Both the position numbers and the translations under genes were made by a program. From JABDJL01 sp963664065 (lineage in GTDB: Bacteria; Pseudomonadota; Gammaproteobacteria; Xanthomonadales; SZUA-36), in NCBI GenBank assembly GCA_963664065.1, contig OY760942.1, positions 2,604,001-2,668,000 of the forward strand: a DNA stretch of 64,000 bases, read 5' to 3'. The notes under the pieces are model-generated. The model ran no database searches and had not been told where the DNA came from. It saw only the letters and a list, made by a program, of their open reading frames with translations. This document shows, in pieces, positions 53,946 through 62,174 of the stretch (position 1 is its first letter; every line of letters begins with the position of its first letter).

Positions 53946-54404
53946 TCAAAGCCCAAGCGGGAGCGCCGTGGTGTTCTTGTTGGTTCTGAGGACAAAGCTG
54001 GTATTGACAGTGTGTACTGCTTTTACCCTGAGTATGTGCTGGCTCAGTAAATGATCGTAAGCACCAATGCTTTCGCAAATCACTTTGAGCTGGTAGTCGT
54101 GTTGCCCACTCATTGCGTGGCATTCCAGGATTTCGGGAAGGTCTTCCACCATTCGATCAAATTCGGCCACCGAATCCGGGTGATGGTCTTCAAGTGATAC
54201 CTGGGCAAATGCTTTTACATTCAGACCCACGCTTTCAGGGTTAAGGATTGCGACATTTGCCGCGATCACACCTGCCTTTTCCATGCGCCTGATCCGGCGC
54301 CAGCAAGGAGAAGTAGAAAGGCCTACTTTTGCCGCCAGTGCCTGGCTCGACAGACGGCCGTTTTTCTGCAGCTCCGCAAGAATTTTGCGATCAGTTTTAT
54401 CCAT
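53946..54404 (-). CDS. Lrp/AsnC-family transcriptional regulator
   Basis: The 152-aa protein has an N-terminal HTH (LSSQALAAKVGLSTSPCWRRIRRMEKAGVI) split as usual, and a C-terminal RAM ligand-binding domain (ECHAMSGQHDYQLKVICES, then VHTVNTSFVL). It is divergent from phhA across a 114-base AT-rich spacer, the common arrangement for a regulator of aromatic amino acid breakdown, and upstream of serCA. Either unit may be its target. Confidence 0.88.
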   Translation of the reverse strand: MDKTDRKILAELQKNGRLSSQALAAKVGLSTSPCWRRIRRMEKAGVIAANVAILNPESVGLNVKAFAQVSLEDHHPDSVAEFDRMVEDLPEILECHAMSGQHDYQLKVICESIGAYDHLLSQHILRVKAVHTVNTSFVLRTNKNTTALPLGL

Positions 54405-54518
54405 TTGATCTATTTATTTCTCAGTTTGTACTATAATTAAAATAAATATACCATTTATCTCAAATAATGAGCAATATTTAATAAACTTACCCTCTCTTAT
54501 TGATATAAAATTTCTCTC

Positions 54519-55313
54519 ATGGAAAAACTAAGTCGCTACGCTTCAAGAATGCCTGATGCCAATGGGATCATTCATTATACGGATGAAGAAAATTGTGTCT
54601 GGCACGAGCTGATCACCACCCAGTTTCCGATGCTGCCTAACTACGCCTGTGACGAATATGTGCAGGCACTGCATCTAATGGATTTCCCGCACGACCGGAT
54701 CCCTCAGTTACACGAAGTGAACGAAGTCCTTATGGATTACACCGGTTGGTCAGTAGCGCCGGTATCGGCATTGATTGATTTCACCAGTTTTTTCAAATTG
54801 CTCGCCTCCCGCCGGTTTCCTGCTGCCACGTTTATTCGAAAACGCGAGGATATGGCGTACCTGCAGGAACCCGACGTTTTTCATGAAATTTTTGGCCACA
54901 CGCCGCTACTGACCGATTATCGCTTTGCTGCATTCAGTGAAGCTTATGGAAAAGCCGGATTGGCAGCCAACAGACGTGACCATGCCATGCTCGCCAGGTT
55001 GTTCTGGTTCACCGTTGAGTTTGGCCTGCTTCAAACGCCTGAAGGACTGCGTTCCTACGGCGCCGGCATAGTTTCCTCTCCCGGCGAACTGATATACGCC
55101 CTGGAAAGTGACTTACCCGTTCGAAAACAGCTTGAGCCGATTGACGTTTTGAGAACCCCTTACCGGATTGATATATACCAGACGGTATACTTCATCATTA
55201 ACAGTTTTGACGAGCTTTTCGAGTTGGCCCAGCAGGATCTCATCGAATTGATCGCACGTGCGCGAAAGCTGGGCATGCATGCGCCGACATTTCCATTAAA
55301 AGAGATTGCCTGA
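54519..55313 (+). CDS. phhA: Phenylalanine 4-monooxygenase
   Basis: The 264-aa protein is a bacterial aromatic amino acid hydroxylase. The iron ligands are H122 and H127 in VFHEIFGHTPLL and E167 in WFTVEFGL. It converts phenylalanine to tyrosine using tetrahydropterin. The downstream gene encodes the matching pterin recycling enzyme. Confidence 0.95.
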   Translation: MEKLSRYASRMPDANGIIHYTDEENCVWHELITTQFPMLPNYACDEYVQALHLMDFPHDRIPQLHEVNEVLMDYTGWSVAPVSALIDFTSFFKLLASRRFPAATFIRKREDMAYLQEPDVFHEIFGHTPLLTDYRFAAFSEAYGKAGLAANRRDHAMLARLFWFTVEFGLLQTPEGLRSYGAGIVSSPGELIYALESDLPVRKQLEPIDVLRTPYRIDIYQTVYFIINSFDELFELAQQDLIELIARARKLGMHAPTFPLKEIA

Positions 55314-55319
55314 AACCCG

Positions 55320-55664
55320 ATGTCTACAGTATGCGATCTGGCCAACCGGCACTGTGTACCTTGCGAGGGCGGGATACCACCCATGGAAAAGGCGGATGCC
55401 GAAGCCTTGCTGAAAGACCTCGATGGCTGGACACTTTCCGAAGACGGCAAGATGATCAGCAGAAGATTTGAATTCAGGGGTTTCTTCCGAACCATGTCAT
55501 TCATCAACGCCATGGCCTGGGTGGTCAATGAACAAGGGCACCACCCTGATTTCTCAGTGGGTTATAGCTATTGTGAAGTCGGTTTTACCACGCACGCGAT
55601 TGATGGCCTGTCAGACAACGATTTTATTTGCGCTGCGCGCGTTAGTGCGCTGCTAACATCCTAG
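55320..55664 (+). CDS. phhB: Pterin-4a-carbinolamine dehydratase
   Basis: The 114-aa protein shows the family motif GHHPDFSVGYSYCEVGFTTHAIDGLSDNDF (in parts HHPDFSVGY and TTHAIDGLSDND). It dehydrates the hydroxypterin made by phhA and starts six bases after its stop. The stop codon lies inside a 16-bp hairpin. Confidence 0.92.
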   Translation: MSTVCDLANRHCVPCEGGIPPMEKADAEALLKDLDGWTLSEDGKMISRRFEFRGFFRTMSFINAMAWVVNEQGHHPDFSVGYSYCEVGFTTHAIDGLSDNDFICAARVSALLTS

Positions 55665-55698
55665 TGCTCCTTCAATTATCACATTGAAGGAGCACTAG
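55661..55698 (+). terminator. Long perfect hairpin overlapping the phhB stop codon
   Basis: Arms CTAGTGCTCCTTCAAT (55661-55676) and ATTGAAGGAGCACTAG (55683-55698) pair perfectly over 16 bp with a six-base loop. No T-run follows because the IS copy 2 has inserted right at its foot: the target duplication begins at the last base of the stem. It was probably a terminator of phhAB. Confidence 0.65.
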
Positions 55699-55779
55699 CC
55701 ACATTGTACGTCGTCAGAGCATATGGGACCACTTGAGCCTTTTTCTAAGAGACACTTTTCTGCCCATGCTTTCTCCAGT

Positions 55780-56757
55780 CTAGCCTGCTAACCGCAGGTT
55801 TTGTATTTTCCTTTGCGTTAACGTTCTGGCTTTGATCATTGACCGTCGGTCCAGGATGTCGTTTCTTCTTCCGTTATACACATCAGCCGGCGTCACGTTA
55901 TCCAGTGATTCGTGATACCGCTCATGGTTGTAATGAGCCACCCACTGAGCAATGGCACTTTCCAGTTCCCACGGGAAGTAATAATTCTCCAGCTTGACCA
56001 CGTTTTTCATCGAACGGTGGTAGCGTTCGATCTTGCCCTGGGTCATCGGGTGGTACGGTGCTCCCCGGGTGTGCTTCATGTCTTGATCCTGCAACCATTC
56101 CCTGAGTTCTTTTGAGATATAGCAGGGGCCGTTGTCAGACAGTAACCTGGGCTTGTGATGCACCCTGACTTCGGTGAGCCCTGTGGCTTTCAGAGCATCT
56201 TCCAGAGTATCGGTGACATCATGCGCCGCCATCGTGGTCGTCAACCGCCAGCTGATGATGTAACGGGAATAGTCATCCAGGATCGTCGACAGGAAGTACC
56301 AGCCCCAGCCCACCACCCGGAAGTAGGTAAAGTCTGTCTGCCACAGTTCATGTACACGCCGTGTCGGATGCTGGAACGCATCGGCTGCGCTCATCACTAT
56401 GAACTGTGGGCTGGTAACCAGGTCATGGGCCTTGAGGATGCGATAGACACTGGACTCCGAGATAAAGTACTCATGGGTATCAGTAAGATGCCAGGCCAGT
56501 TCCCGGGGTGTCAGCTCCGGTTGTTCCAGGGCCACATCAACAACCAGTTCCCGTACCGACTCGGGGATCTTGTTCCAGTGCTGACGTGATGCCCTGCTGT
56601 GGTTCTGCAAGCCATCAGGGCCATCGCGTTCATAAGCCTGATACCAACGGTAGAAACTGCTGCGACTGACGTTGATCTCGACCAGAGTCCTGCGCACGGA
56701 TAACTCCGAGTCTTCCACCAGGCGGATAATGGCCAGCTTTTCAGATGCGCTGTACAT
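55780..56757 (-). CDS. IS3-family transposase OrfB (copy 2)
   Basis: The 325-aa protein is identical to OrfB of copy 1, with the same DDE residues. It is in the -1 frame relative to the upstream orfA and can be joined to it by slippage at 56795-56801. Confidence 0.93.
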   Translation of the reverse strand: MYSASEKLAIIRLVEDSELSVRRTLVEINVSRSSFYRWYQAYERDGPDGLQNHSRASRQHWNKIPESVRELVVDVALEQPELTPRELAWHLTDTHEYFISESSVYRILKAHDLVTSPQFIVMSAADAFQHPTRRVHELWQTDFTYFRVVGWGWYFLSTILDDYSRYIISWRLTTTMAAHDVTDTLEDALKATGLTEVRVHHKPRLLSDNGPCYISKELREWLQDQDMKHTRGAPYHPMTQGKIERYHRSMKNVVKLENYYFPWELESAIAQWVAHYNHERYHESLDNVTPADVYNGRRNDILDRRSMIKARTLTQRKIQNLRLAG

Positions 56758-56780
56758 CAGTCTTCGTCCAATGTCACACC

Positions 56781-57119
56781 CTACCCAGTGAGACTTTTTT
56801 TAAGCCAGTCATTGCGCAGGTACAGTTCGGCAACCGCTTGCTTGAGGGTGGTATTTTCTTTTCTGAGACCAACCACTTCATCGCTGTTGGCTTCTCTGAC
56901 GGTATCTCCTGACAGGCGCTTTTTACCGGCCTCCAGAAAATCCTTGCTCCAGCGGTAATACAGATTGTTGTTAATACCTTCCTGGCGACATAGTTCAGCG
57001 ATCGAGCTTTCACCGCGCAATCCATCCAGTACGATACGGATCTTTTCCTCTGACGAGAACTTGCGACGGGTATTGCGGCGGATCTCCTTGACCCGTTTGG
57101 TGGTGTTTGACATGCTCAT
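56781..57119 (-). CDS. IS3-family transposase OrfA (copy 2)
   Basis: The 112-aa protein is identical in amino acids to OrfA of copy 1. One silent difference (Leu codon CTA instead of CTG, base 56991) was noticed, which indicates very recent duplication. Confidence 0.93.
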   Translation of the reverse strand: MSMSNTTKRVKEIRRNTRRKFSSEEKIRIVLDGLRGESSIAELCRQEGINNNLYYRWSKDFLEAGKKRLSGDTVREANSDEVVGLRKENTTLKQAVAELYLRNDWLKKSLTG

Positions 57120-57233
57120 ATTGAGACTCCTCTGCTTCAGGTTAAAAATAGCAGAAGTGTCTCTTAGTTAAAGCAGTTGATTGGCCCCATATGGGCTGAC
57201 GTCACACAGCCACATATTGCACCAGTCTTAGGT

Positions 57234-57515
57234 CTACCAGCCCCAGGGTTTCCTTAGCGGCCCCTTGCCAGCGCTCTTCGAGTCCCGTGAAGCTGCACGA
57301 GCCGGAGTTGAATCGCCCTGGTTGCTTTGTACAAAACCCTGTTGATGCCTTGCTTGCCACTGACCACTGCCATTGGAAAGGGACACCATGCTCCCCGCAG
57401 GCTGGTAGTCCATTTTTGCACGAGACTTCCTCCACCCGGATATCAACCGATGGAGCCAGACGGTCAACAAAGAAGCGCTGATGGATACCAGTATCAGTAA
57501 AACATATGCAGTCAT
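57234..57515 (-). CDS. Small membrane-anchored protein, unknown
   Basis: A 93-aa protein with one N-terminal hydrophobic helix (TAYVLLILVSISASLLTVWL) and a hydrophilic tail rich in Ser, Gln and Gly. The ATG at 57515 is six bases after GGAG. The tail looks unstructured. I recognise no family. The overlapping frame on the same strand has no coding signs. Confidence 0.5.
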   Translation of the reverse strand: MTAYVLLILVSISASLLTVWLHRLISGWRKSRAKMDYQPAGSMVSLSNGSGQWQARHQQGFVQSNQGDSTPARAASRDSKSAGKGPLRKPWGW

Positions 57516-57737
57516 GTTCATCTCCAGGATATGCAAACACCAAGCCGATGTCATACAGGAGTGAAATATATGGTCCAACTCCATCCGAAAAAGGTTTATT
57601 GCTAATACAAAGTGATTCTAAACTTCTGTGAATTAATTGCCTGTGCAATTAACCATGAAACCGGTAGTCCCGGATCGTCGCTACTTGTAAGCAATAAATT
57701 TTCGCACTGGGAATTGAACAAATACCAGCAGGTCAGC
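57516..57737. other. Non-coding stretch
   Basis: This stretch of about 220 bases contains the probable promoter of the small membrane protein on its left side. No repeat, hairpin or gene is apparent in the rest. Confidence 0.3.
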
Positions 57738-57860
57738 TTACGGCTTCGACCTGAATATCACCGATGCCAATTGCTTTTCAAACACTAGCGCCAGAATCGT
57801 AACGGCAATGGCATACACCGCATCTGCAAACGCGCCGACCGTTTCCTTGGACATTTTCAT
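57738..57860 (-). pseudogene. Fragment resembling the first helix of a DUF1211/TMEM175 channel
   Basis: The 40-aa frame reads MKMSKETVGAFADAVYAIAV and continues TILALVFEK before a divergent end and TAA. The pattern of a short charged start, FADAVYAIAVTILAL and a helix is that of helix 1 of bacterial TMEM175-like potassium channels (FSDAVFAIALTLLVL). The rest of such a protein (about 200 aa) is absent. It may be a remnant or an unrelated small membrane protein; the resemblance is short. Confidence 0.35.
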
Positions 57861-58376
57861 CGCATCTATTCCTTCAAGACGGCAAGGCTACCAGGGGAGC
57901 AATTCACCTTCTGCGTGCCAGAATGAGCCGGTATTTTCCAGGTTCAATTGATCCATGCGTAGTATCAAGCCTGCTGCTGCCTGGCTTACCGGTACACCGT
58001 TATTGCCGGTCATTTCTGTTGCTACCATCCCCGGGTGCAAGAGACCAACCGCGATTCCCCGATCTTCAAGATCGCGAGCGAGACTGACTCCAGCCATATT
58101 GGCTGCCGCCTTGGACATTCTGTAACCGTAATAACCACCCGAGGAATTATCGTCAATCGAACCCATTCGACTGGTCACAATCCCGACTTTTGAGCCCTGT
58201 GAGAGATTGGCGATGAGCGCGTGAGTGACCCGCAGCGGACCCATGGAGTTGACCCTGAATTGACGCTCTATGGCATCAAAATCAAGCCCATTTAGTCCTT
58301 CCCTGCTGAGTATGCCGGCATTATTGATCAGCCAATCAAATGGTAATTATGCCCTTGACGAAATGACAGGGATCCG

Positions 58377-58556
58377 CTAAGATCCCTTCATGCCCTTAAA
58401 TAATCCTGTCTTTTCAATGCCTTTGTTGTTTTCGGCAACCGCTTTATCGATAGCCTTCATGGTGCGTTTCCCGACGATTTTCTCCATGAAGTCATGGTCG
58501 GGGAGATTGTGGGTGCTCTTGGGCAACCGTCGTTTCTTCTTGGGAGCTTGAGTCAT
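58377..58556 (-). CDS. Small basic passenger protein of the IS1595-type element
   Basis: A 59-aa frame starts MTQAPKKKRRLPKSTHN and is very rich in Lys; the rest is predicted helical (FMEKIVGKRTMKAIDKAVAEN) with a flexible end. Its ATG and the transposase ATG share two bases (CATG) on opposite strands. Longer frames exist upstream but lie across the transposase. It may be a DNA- or RNA-binding regulator of transposition, an antitoxin-like protein, or not expressed; I recognise no family. Confidence 0.5.
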   Translation of the reverse strand: MTQAPKKKRRLPKSTHNLPDHDFMEKIVGKRTMKAIDKAVAENNKGIEKTGLFKGMKGS

Positions 58557-59448
58557 GACTGATGTAAACCTTTTTTCGTTAATGGATCGGTTCAATTGCG
58601 ATGAGAATTGCCGCGAGATCCTAGAAGATATCCGCTGGCCCGATGGCCCTTTCTGCTCTCGGTGCGGCGCGATTGACTCCCGTGAACTTCCCGATGGGGG
58701 CAAGTACTACTGCCGTTCATGCGGCTACCAGTTCACGGTGACGAGCGGGACCATCATGCACGATTCGCACCTGCCGTTGCGCAAGTGGTTCGCCGCCATC
58801 TATCTGATGTGCGAGTCCAAGAAGGGCATGTCCGCCAACCAACTCAAGCGCACACTCGGGGTGACCTACCGTACAGCTTGGCACCTCTGCCACCGCATCC
58901 GTGAGGCTATGGGTAACGACCCGCTCACCGGCCCGGTGCTGGTTGGCGTCGTTGAGGTCGATGAAACGCTTGTGGGCGGCAAGGTGAAGGGCAAGGGACG
59001 CCGCTACACGGGCAACAAGACCATCGTCGCCGGCGCCATCCAGCGCGAGGGTGAGGTCCGCTTGGAACAGATCCCGGACGTGAAGAAGAAAACCCTGCAT
59101 GACTTCATCGGGCGCACCGTCAAGGACGAAGCCGAAGCCATCTATACCGACGAACTCAAGTCCTACCTCGGCATCGCCGACGCCGACACCCGCCACGAAA
59201 CGGTCAACCACTCGATCGAGGAGTGGGTCGTAGGCGATGTCCACACCAACGGTATCGAGGGCGTGTGGAGTCTTTTCAAGCGTTCGATCGTCGGGACCTT
59301 CCATAAGATGAGCCGCAAGCATATGGACCGCTACCTTGAAGAACTGGAGTGGCGATTCAACAATCGTGACAACCGCCACATCTTCCACGATACGTTGGAG
59401 CGGATTATGAACACTGGAAACCTCACCTATCGTGAATTGGTGGCATAG
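58555..59448 (+). CDS. ISXO2-like transposase (IS1595 family)
   Basis: The 297-aa protein has an N-terminal zinc ribbon (C34, C37, C53, C56) and a DDE/DDN-type core: VEVDETLVGGKVKG, then IYTDELKSYLG and HTNGIEGVWSLFKRSIVGTFHKMS (split as HTNGIEGVWSLFK and RSIVGTFHKM). GGGAG precedes the ATG by about eight bases. It is intact. Confidence 0.95.
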   Translation: MTDVNLFSLMDRFNCDENCREILEDIRWPDGPFCSRCGAIDSRELPDGGKYYCRSCGYQFTVTSGTIMHDSHLPLRKWFAAIYLMCESKKGMSANQLKRTLGVTYRTAWHLCHRIREAMGNDPLTGPVLVGVVEVDETLVGGKVKGKGRRYTGNKTIVAGAIQREGEVRLEQIPDVKKKTLHDFIGRTVKDEAEAIYTDELKSYLGIADADTRHETVNHSIEEWVVGDVHTNGIEGVWSLFKRSIVGTFHKMSRKHMDRYLEELEWRFNNRDNRHIFHDTLERIMNTGNLTYRELVA

Positions 59449-59465
59449 CATATTGGTTCATTTTG

Positions 59466-59978
59466 CTACCCATCACCCGCAATCCGCCTAATAGCTTCAT
59501 CACACCCAAATTCTTCCAAGTAGGTCTCTGCTTGGCAGGCTCGTTTATACACTGTGTCAAGGAGGTCGCCTCCCTTTAGGTCTCCTCCGAGGAGCCCCAT
59601 TTCCTTAAGCTCCCGGAAAACAATATTAAACTTCTCTCTTTTGGCGGTGGTGCCTTCCCCTGGGCTCCTAAGAAACTTTTTAACATAATCAAGTCTGCGC
59701 AGTGCCTCGTCCCGCCGTCGCAGTTCGTCTGCCTGTCGCTGCCGCAGTGCTTCTTGTTGCTGCGCGGTCTGTTCTCTCCGCCATTTTTTGTAATCGGCCA
59801 TCCACCGGTCGAAAAACATTGACAGAGCAGCCAGCCCGGACCCAAACCCAAGAATGGTAAGAAACGGCGCCACCGCCGGCCAGAACTGCGTCATCATGTC
59901 ACGAGTCCCGAGAAAGCCAACAAGTGCTTCCTCCACAAAAACAAGCAAGCACCATCGGAGCCACCGCGGAAAATCCAT
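59466..59978 (-). CDS. Passenger membrane/coiled-coil protein of the IS1595-type element
   Basis: The 170-aa protein has two hydrophobic helices in the first 60 residues (LRWCLLVFVEEALVGFL and FLTILGFGSGLAALSMFF), a long charged helix rich in Gln, Arg and Glu (residues 65-105), and a C-terminal helical part with CDEAIRRIAG at the end. It fills the right half of the element and ends near the transposase stop. No family is recognised. It could confer a trait on the host or assist the element. Confidence 0.65.
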   Translation of the reverse strand: MDFPRWLRWCLLVFVEEALVGFLGTRDMMTQFWPAVAPFLTILGFGSGLAALSMFFDRWMADYKKWRREQTAQQQEALRQRQADELRRRDEALRRLDYVKKFLRSPGEGTTAKREKFNIVFRELKEMGLLGGDLKGGDLLDTVYKRACQAETYLEEFGCDEAIRRIAGDG

Positions 59979-60345
59979 CCGGGCACACTAGCCCCCTCAG
60001 TATATTTCGTCAAGGGCATAATTACCAATCAAATTGCCTGCCAGCTACGGCTTTGGACAAGTCGGCTACAGAATCTCCATCGGAAACATTAACGCCGTCG
60101 ATCACCTCCAGGCCCAGTTGATTGAGCCCCTCGCTTACAGACCTGCATACCGCGGTAACATCATCACCCCGGTCATTCAACTGGCGACAAAGTTCCAGCC
60201 CGATTCCCCGGTTTGCGCCGGTTATCAATATCCTGTTCATTCAATTTCCCCCGTCACACGGTTCAGGAAAGAATTATCGGCCAACAAATGGCTGACAGGA
60301 AGTATTCTTTCCTATAATTTAGGATCAAGAAATTCCGGCAAAGAA

Positions 60346-61239
60346 ATGAATCGCAAATTTTCCATTGTTGTTGATGAAATCGAATCCGCACTTCGAAAGC
60401 ATACCGGGTGCAATTCCGTAGCCCGACCACTGGGAGAGCCCGCTGGCGGCCAGATTAACCAAACCCTCAAGCTGGAATTCGCTGACTCCTGTTACTTCGT
60501 AAAGCTGAATTCTGCCCGCAGGCGGAAAATGTTTGAAGCCGAGATGGCCGGTCTCGACGAAATTATCAGCTCGGGTTCAATTCGCGTCCCCGTGCCAATC
60601 TGTGCCGGTGATGATGGCAACACGGCTTTCCTGATTATGGAAAACCTGGAACTCCGGAATTCAGGCGATTCAGTTGAGCTGGGAGCAAAACTCGCGGCAA
60701 TGCACCTGAGCAGGCAGGAGTATTTTGGCTGGCAATATGACAACACCATAGGAACGACACAGCAGATCAATACCCGCTCAAATGACTGGATCAAATTCTT
60801 TCAGGCTTGCCGGCTTGGCTTTCAACTTGAATTGGCCGCCAGAAACGGCTATGCAGGACAATTGCAGCGTGAAGGCGAACAGTTAGTGGCCGATATGGAT
60901 GGGTTCTTCACCAGCTATCGTCCACAACCGGCGTTACTTCATGGAGATCTCTGGTCCGGCAATCACGGGTATCTGCCCGATGGCGAGCCGGTAATTTATG
61001 ATCCGGCGGTATACTACGGAGACCGTGAGGCCGATGTGGCAATGACAGAGTTGTTCGGAGGATTTGGCCCGGATTTCTACGCGGCTTACAGTGCGCGTTA
61101 CCCACTGGATGAGGGCTATCCGGTCCGGAAGCATCTGTACAATCTCTATCATGTCCTCAACCACCTGAATCTATTTGGCAGCGGGTATTTGAGACAGGCC
61201 GAAGCCATGGTCCGGAAACTTCGCAGCGAATTGCGCTAA
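60346..61239 (+). CDS. Fructosamine kinase family protein
   Basis: The 297-aa protein has the fold of aminoglycoside/fructosamine kinases. The nucleotide-binding start is GGQINQTLKLEFADSCYFVKLN, the catalytic loop is LLHGDLWSGNHGY and the metal-binding DPAVYYGDREADVAM follows. Members phosphorylate glycated proteins or free fructosamines for repair. The ATG at 60346 is chosen to match the family start; the frame is open further upstream without coding signs. It is divergent from the interrupted SDR gene. Confidence 0.9.
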   Translation: MNRKFSIVVDEIESALRKHTGCNSVARPLGEPAGGQINQTLKLEFADSCYFVKLNSARRRKMFEAEMAGLDEIISSGSIRVPVPICAGDDGNTAFLIMENLELRNSGDSVELGAKLAAMHLSRQEYFGWQYDNTIGTTQQINTRSNDWIKFFQACRLGFQLELAARNGYAGQLQREGEQLVADMDGFFTSYRPQPALLHGDLWSGNHGYLPDGEPVIYDPAVYYGDREADVAMTELFGGFGPDFYAAYSARYPLDEGYPVRKHLYNLYHVLNHLNLFGSGYLRQAEAMVRKLRSELR

Positions 61240-61316
61240 ATCCCGTGCTGCATTCCGGGACTGGAAGCGTTTATTATGCAGTGACTCTGCCGATCAGATC
61301 AGGACAGGATTGACCA

Positions 61317-61859
61317 TTGAATCTTCAAACGCTTGCTAACATAGCTGAAATTTTCGGCGCACTGATGGTGATTACCGGCGTCTTATTCGGCCTTTTGGAA
61401 ATTCGGCACTATCGTCAACAACGGCAGGATACAGCCTCGATGGAAATCATGCGGGCTTTCCAGAGTCATGACTTCACCAGTGCCTTGCGACTGGTCATGG
61501 ATTATGAACAGGAGTGTCAGCAATGCAGGGAGGAATCCATGCCGAAGGAATTGCAGGATGCAGCGATGCTGGTCAGCACGACACTGGAATCGGTGGGGTT
61601 GATGGTTTACCAAAGGACTGTTCCTTTCCGACTTGTTCAGCTACTGATGGGCGGCACCATCCAGGCCAGCTGGCGGGTGCTACAGCCGCACACCGAGTGG
61701 AAGCGGGAAAAACTCCGTCGCCCTTCCATTCACGAGTGGTTCCAGTGGCTGGCAGAGCGGCTGGATAAACATCCTGAGTACCGGGACGAAGAAGGGGCCT
61801 ATTCAAAATACCGGGATTGGAAACCGGAAGCTGACTCGAGAAAGAATGAAGGCGTATGA
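61317..61859 (+). CDS. Membrane-anchored protein of unknown function
   Basis: The 180-aa protein starts with TTG at 61317, eight bases after AGGA. It has one N-terminal hydrophobic helix (IAEIFGALMVITGVLFGLL) and a helical, charged cytoplasmic part with two Cys near residue 68 (QECQQCREE). The layout resembles DUF4760-type proteins. Its function is unknown. Confidence 0.65.
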   Translation: MNLQTLANIAEIFGALMVITGVLFGLLEIRHYRQQRQDTASMEIMRAFQSHDFTSALRLVMDYEQECQQCREESMPKELQDAAMLVSTTLESVGLMVYQRTVPFRLVQLLMGGTIQASWRVLQPHTEWKREKLRRPSIHEWFQWLAERLDKHPEYRDEEGAYSKYRDWKPEADSRKNEGV

Positions 61860-61915
61860 CGGTCTTGAGGCCGGTCACCCCCGGGAAACCAGGGATTCTG
61901 TGTCAGAAGGTATAA

Positions 61916-61947
61916 AAACCCGGCAGGCCGAATGACTTGCCGGGTTT
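61916..61947. terminator. Bidirectional terminator
   Basis: Arms AAACCCGGCA (61916-61925) and TGCCGGGTTT (61938-61947) form a strong hairpin with a 12-base loop between the membrane protein gene and the convergent cold-shock gene. Short T- and A-runs flank it. Confidence 0.8.
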
Positions 61948-61964
61948 CTGTTAGTTGTCCTTCC

Positions 61965-62174
61965 TTATAAGGGGACTACGTTCTCCGCCTGTGGACCTTT
62001 CTGGCCTTCACCGATGGTGAATTCGACCTGCTGGCCTTCTCTCAGGGTTTTACGACCTTCACCTACGATATTGCGAAAGTGAACGAAGACATCACGTTCG
62101 TCACCACGTGCAATGAAACCATAACCTTTTTCGTCATTGAACCACTTAACGGTCCCGACTGTAGTATCCGACAT
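61965..62174 (-). CDS. Cold-shock protein, CspA family
   Basis: The 69-aa protein is a single cold-shock domain with RNP1 (KGYGFI) and RNP2 (DVFVHF) motifs. It binds RNA and single-stranded DNA as a chaperone. Which of the cspA paralogues it is cannot be decided from sequence alone. Confidence 0.95.
   Translation of the reverse strand: MSDTTVGTVKWFNDEKGYGFIARGDERDVFVHFRNIVGEGRKTLREGQQVEFTIGEGQKGPQAENVVPL

Larger units (their letters stand above)
55705..57208 (-). mobile_element. IS3-family insertion sequence, copy 2 (1504 bp, inverted)
   Basis: This copy is in the opposite orientation to copy 1 and has the same length. It is flanked by the direct repeat GCCACAT at 55698-55704 and 57209-57215, a target-site duplication of 7 bp, which is somewhat long for the IS3 family. 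The intact duplication shows simple insertion and fixes the ends of the element. Confidence 0.93.
58342..60026 (+). mobile_element. IS1595-family element with passenger genes (1685 bp)
   Basis: The element has perfect 23-bp terminal inverted repeats (58342-58364 and 60004-60026, starting GGTAATTATGCCC) and an 8-bp target duplication AATCAAAT (58334-58341 and 60027-60034), both typical for the IS1595 family. It holds an ISXO2-like transposase in the centre and two genes on the opposite strand that are not needed for transposition by known rules. Some IS1595 subgroups are known to carry passengers. Confidence 0.93.
57888..60240 (-). pseudogene. Short-chain dehydrogenase gene split by an IS1595-type element
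   Basis: The front part (60240 down to 60027) encodes MNRILITGANRGIGLELCRQ and on to AGRQFDW with the NAD(P)-binding TGANRGIG. The back part (58341 down to 57888) continues DWLINNAGILSREGL with the NNAG motif, the catalytic YGYRMSKAA (Tyr and Lys) and a normal C-terminus. Removing 58342-60026 and one copy of the 8-bp duplication AATCAAAT restores one frame of about 220 codons. The gene was an SDR oxidoreductase of unknown substrate before insertion. It has no other damage, so the insertion is recent. Confidence 0.93.

Noticed and set aside
34250..57208. Inversion of the segment between the two IS3 copies as the cause of the truncated prsW and RsbW genes
   Set aside because: The missing halves should then be next to copy 2. 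The left side of copy 2 is phhB with its hairpin and the right side is a small membrane protein; neither holds the missing parts, and copy 2 has an intact target duplication.
34250..57208. Composite transposon formed by both IS3 copies
   Set aside because: The segment between them contains core genes (serA, serC, aceK, phhA), and no duplication of target bases exists at the outer ends.
57202..57648. Longer minus-strand frame overlapping the small membrane protein
   Set aside because: It lacks a ribosome site, has no hydrophobic or domain pattern and runs into the IS end; the overlapping 93-aa frame has a GGAG site and a clear membrane helix.
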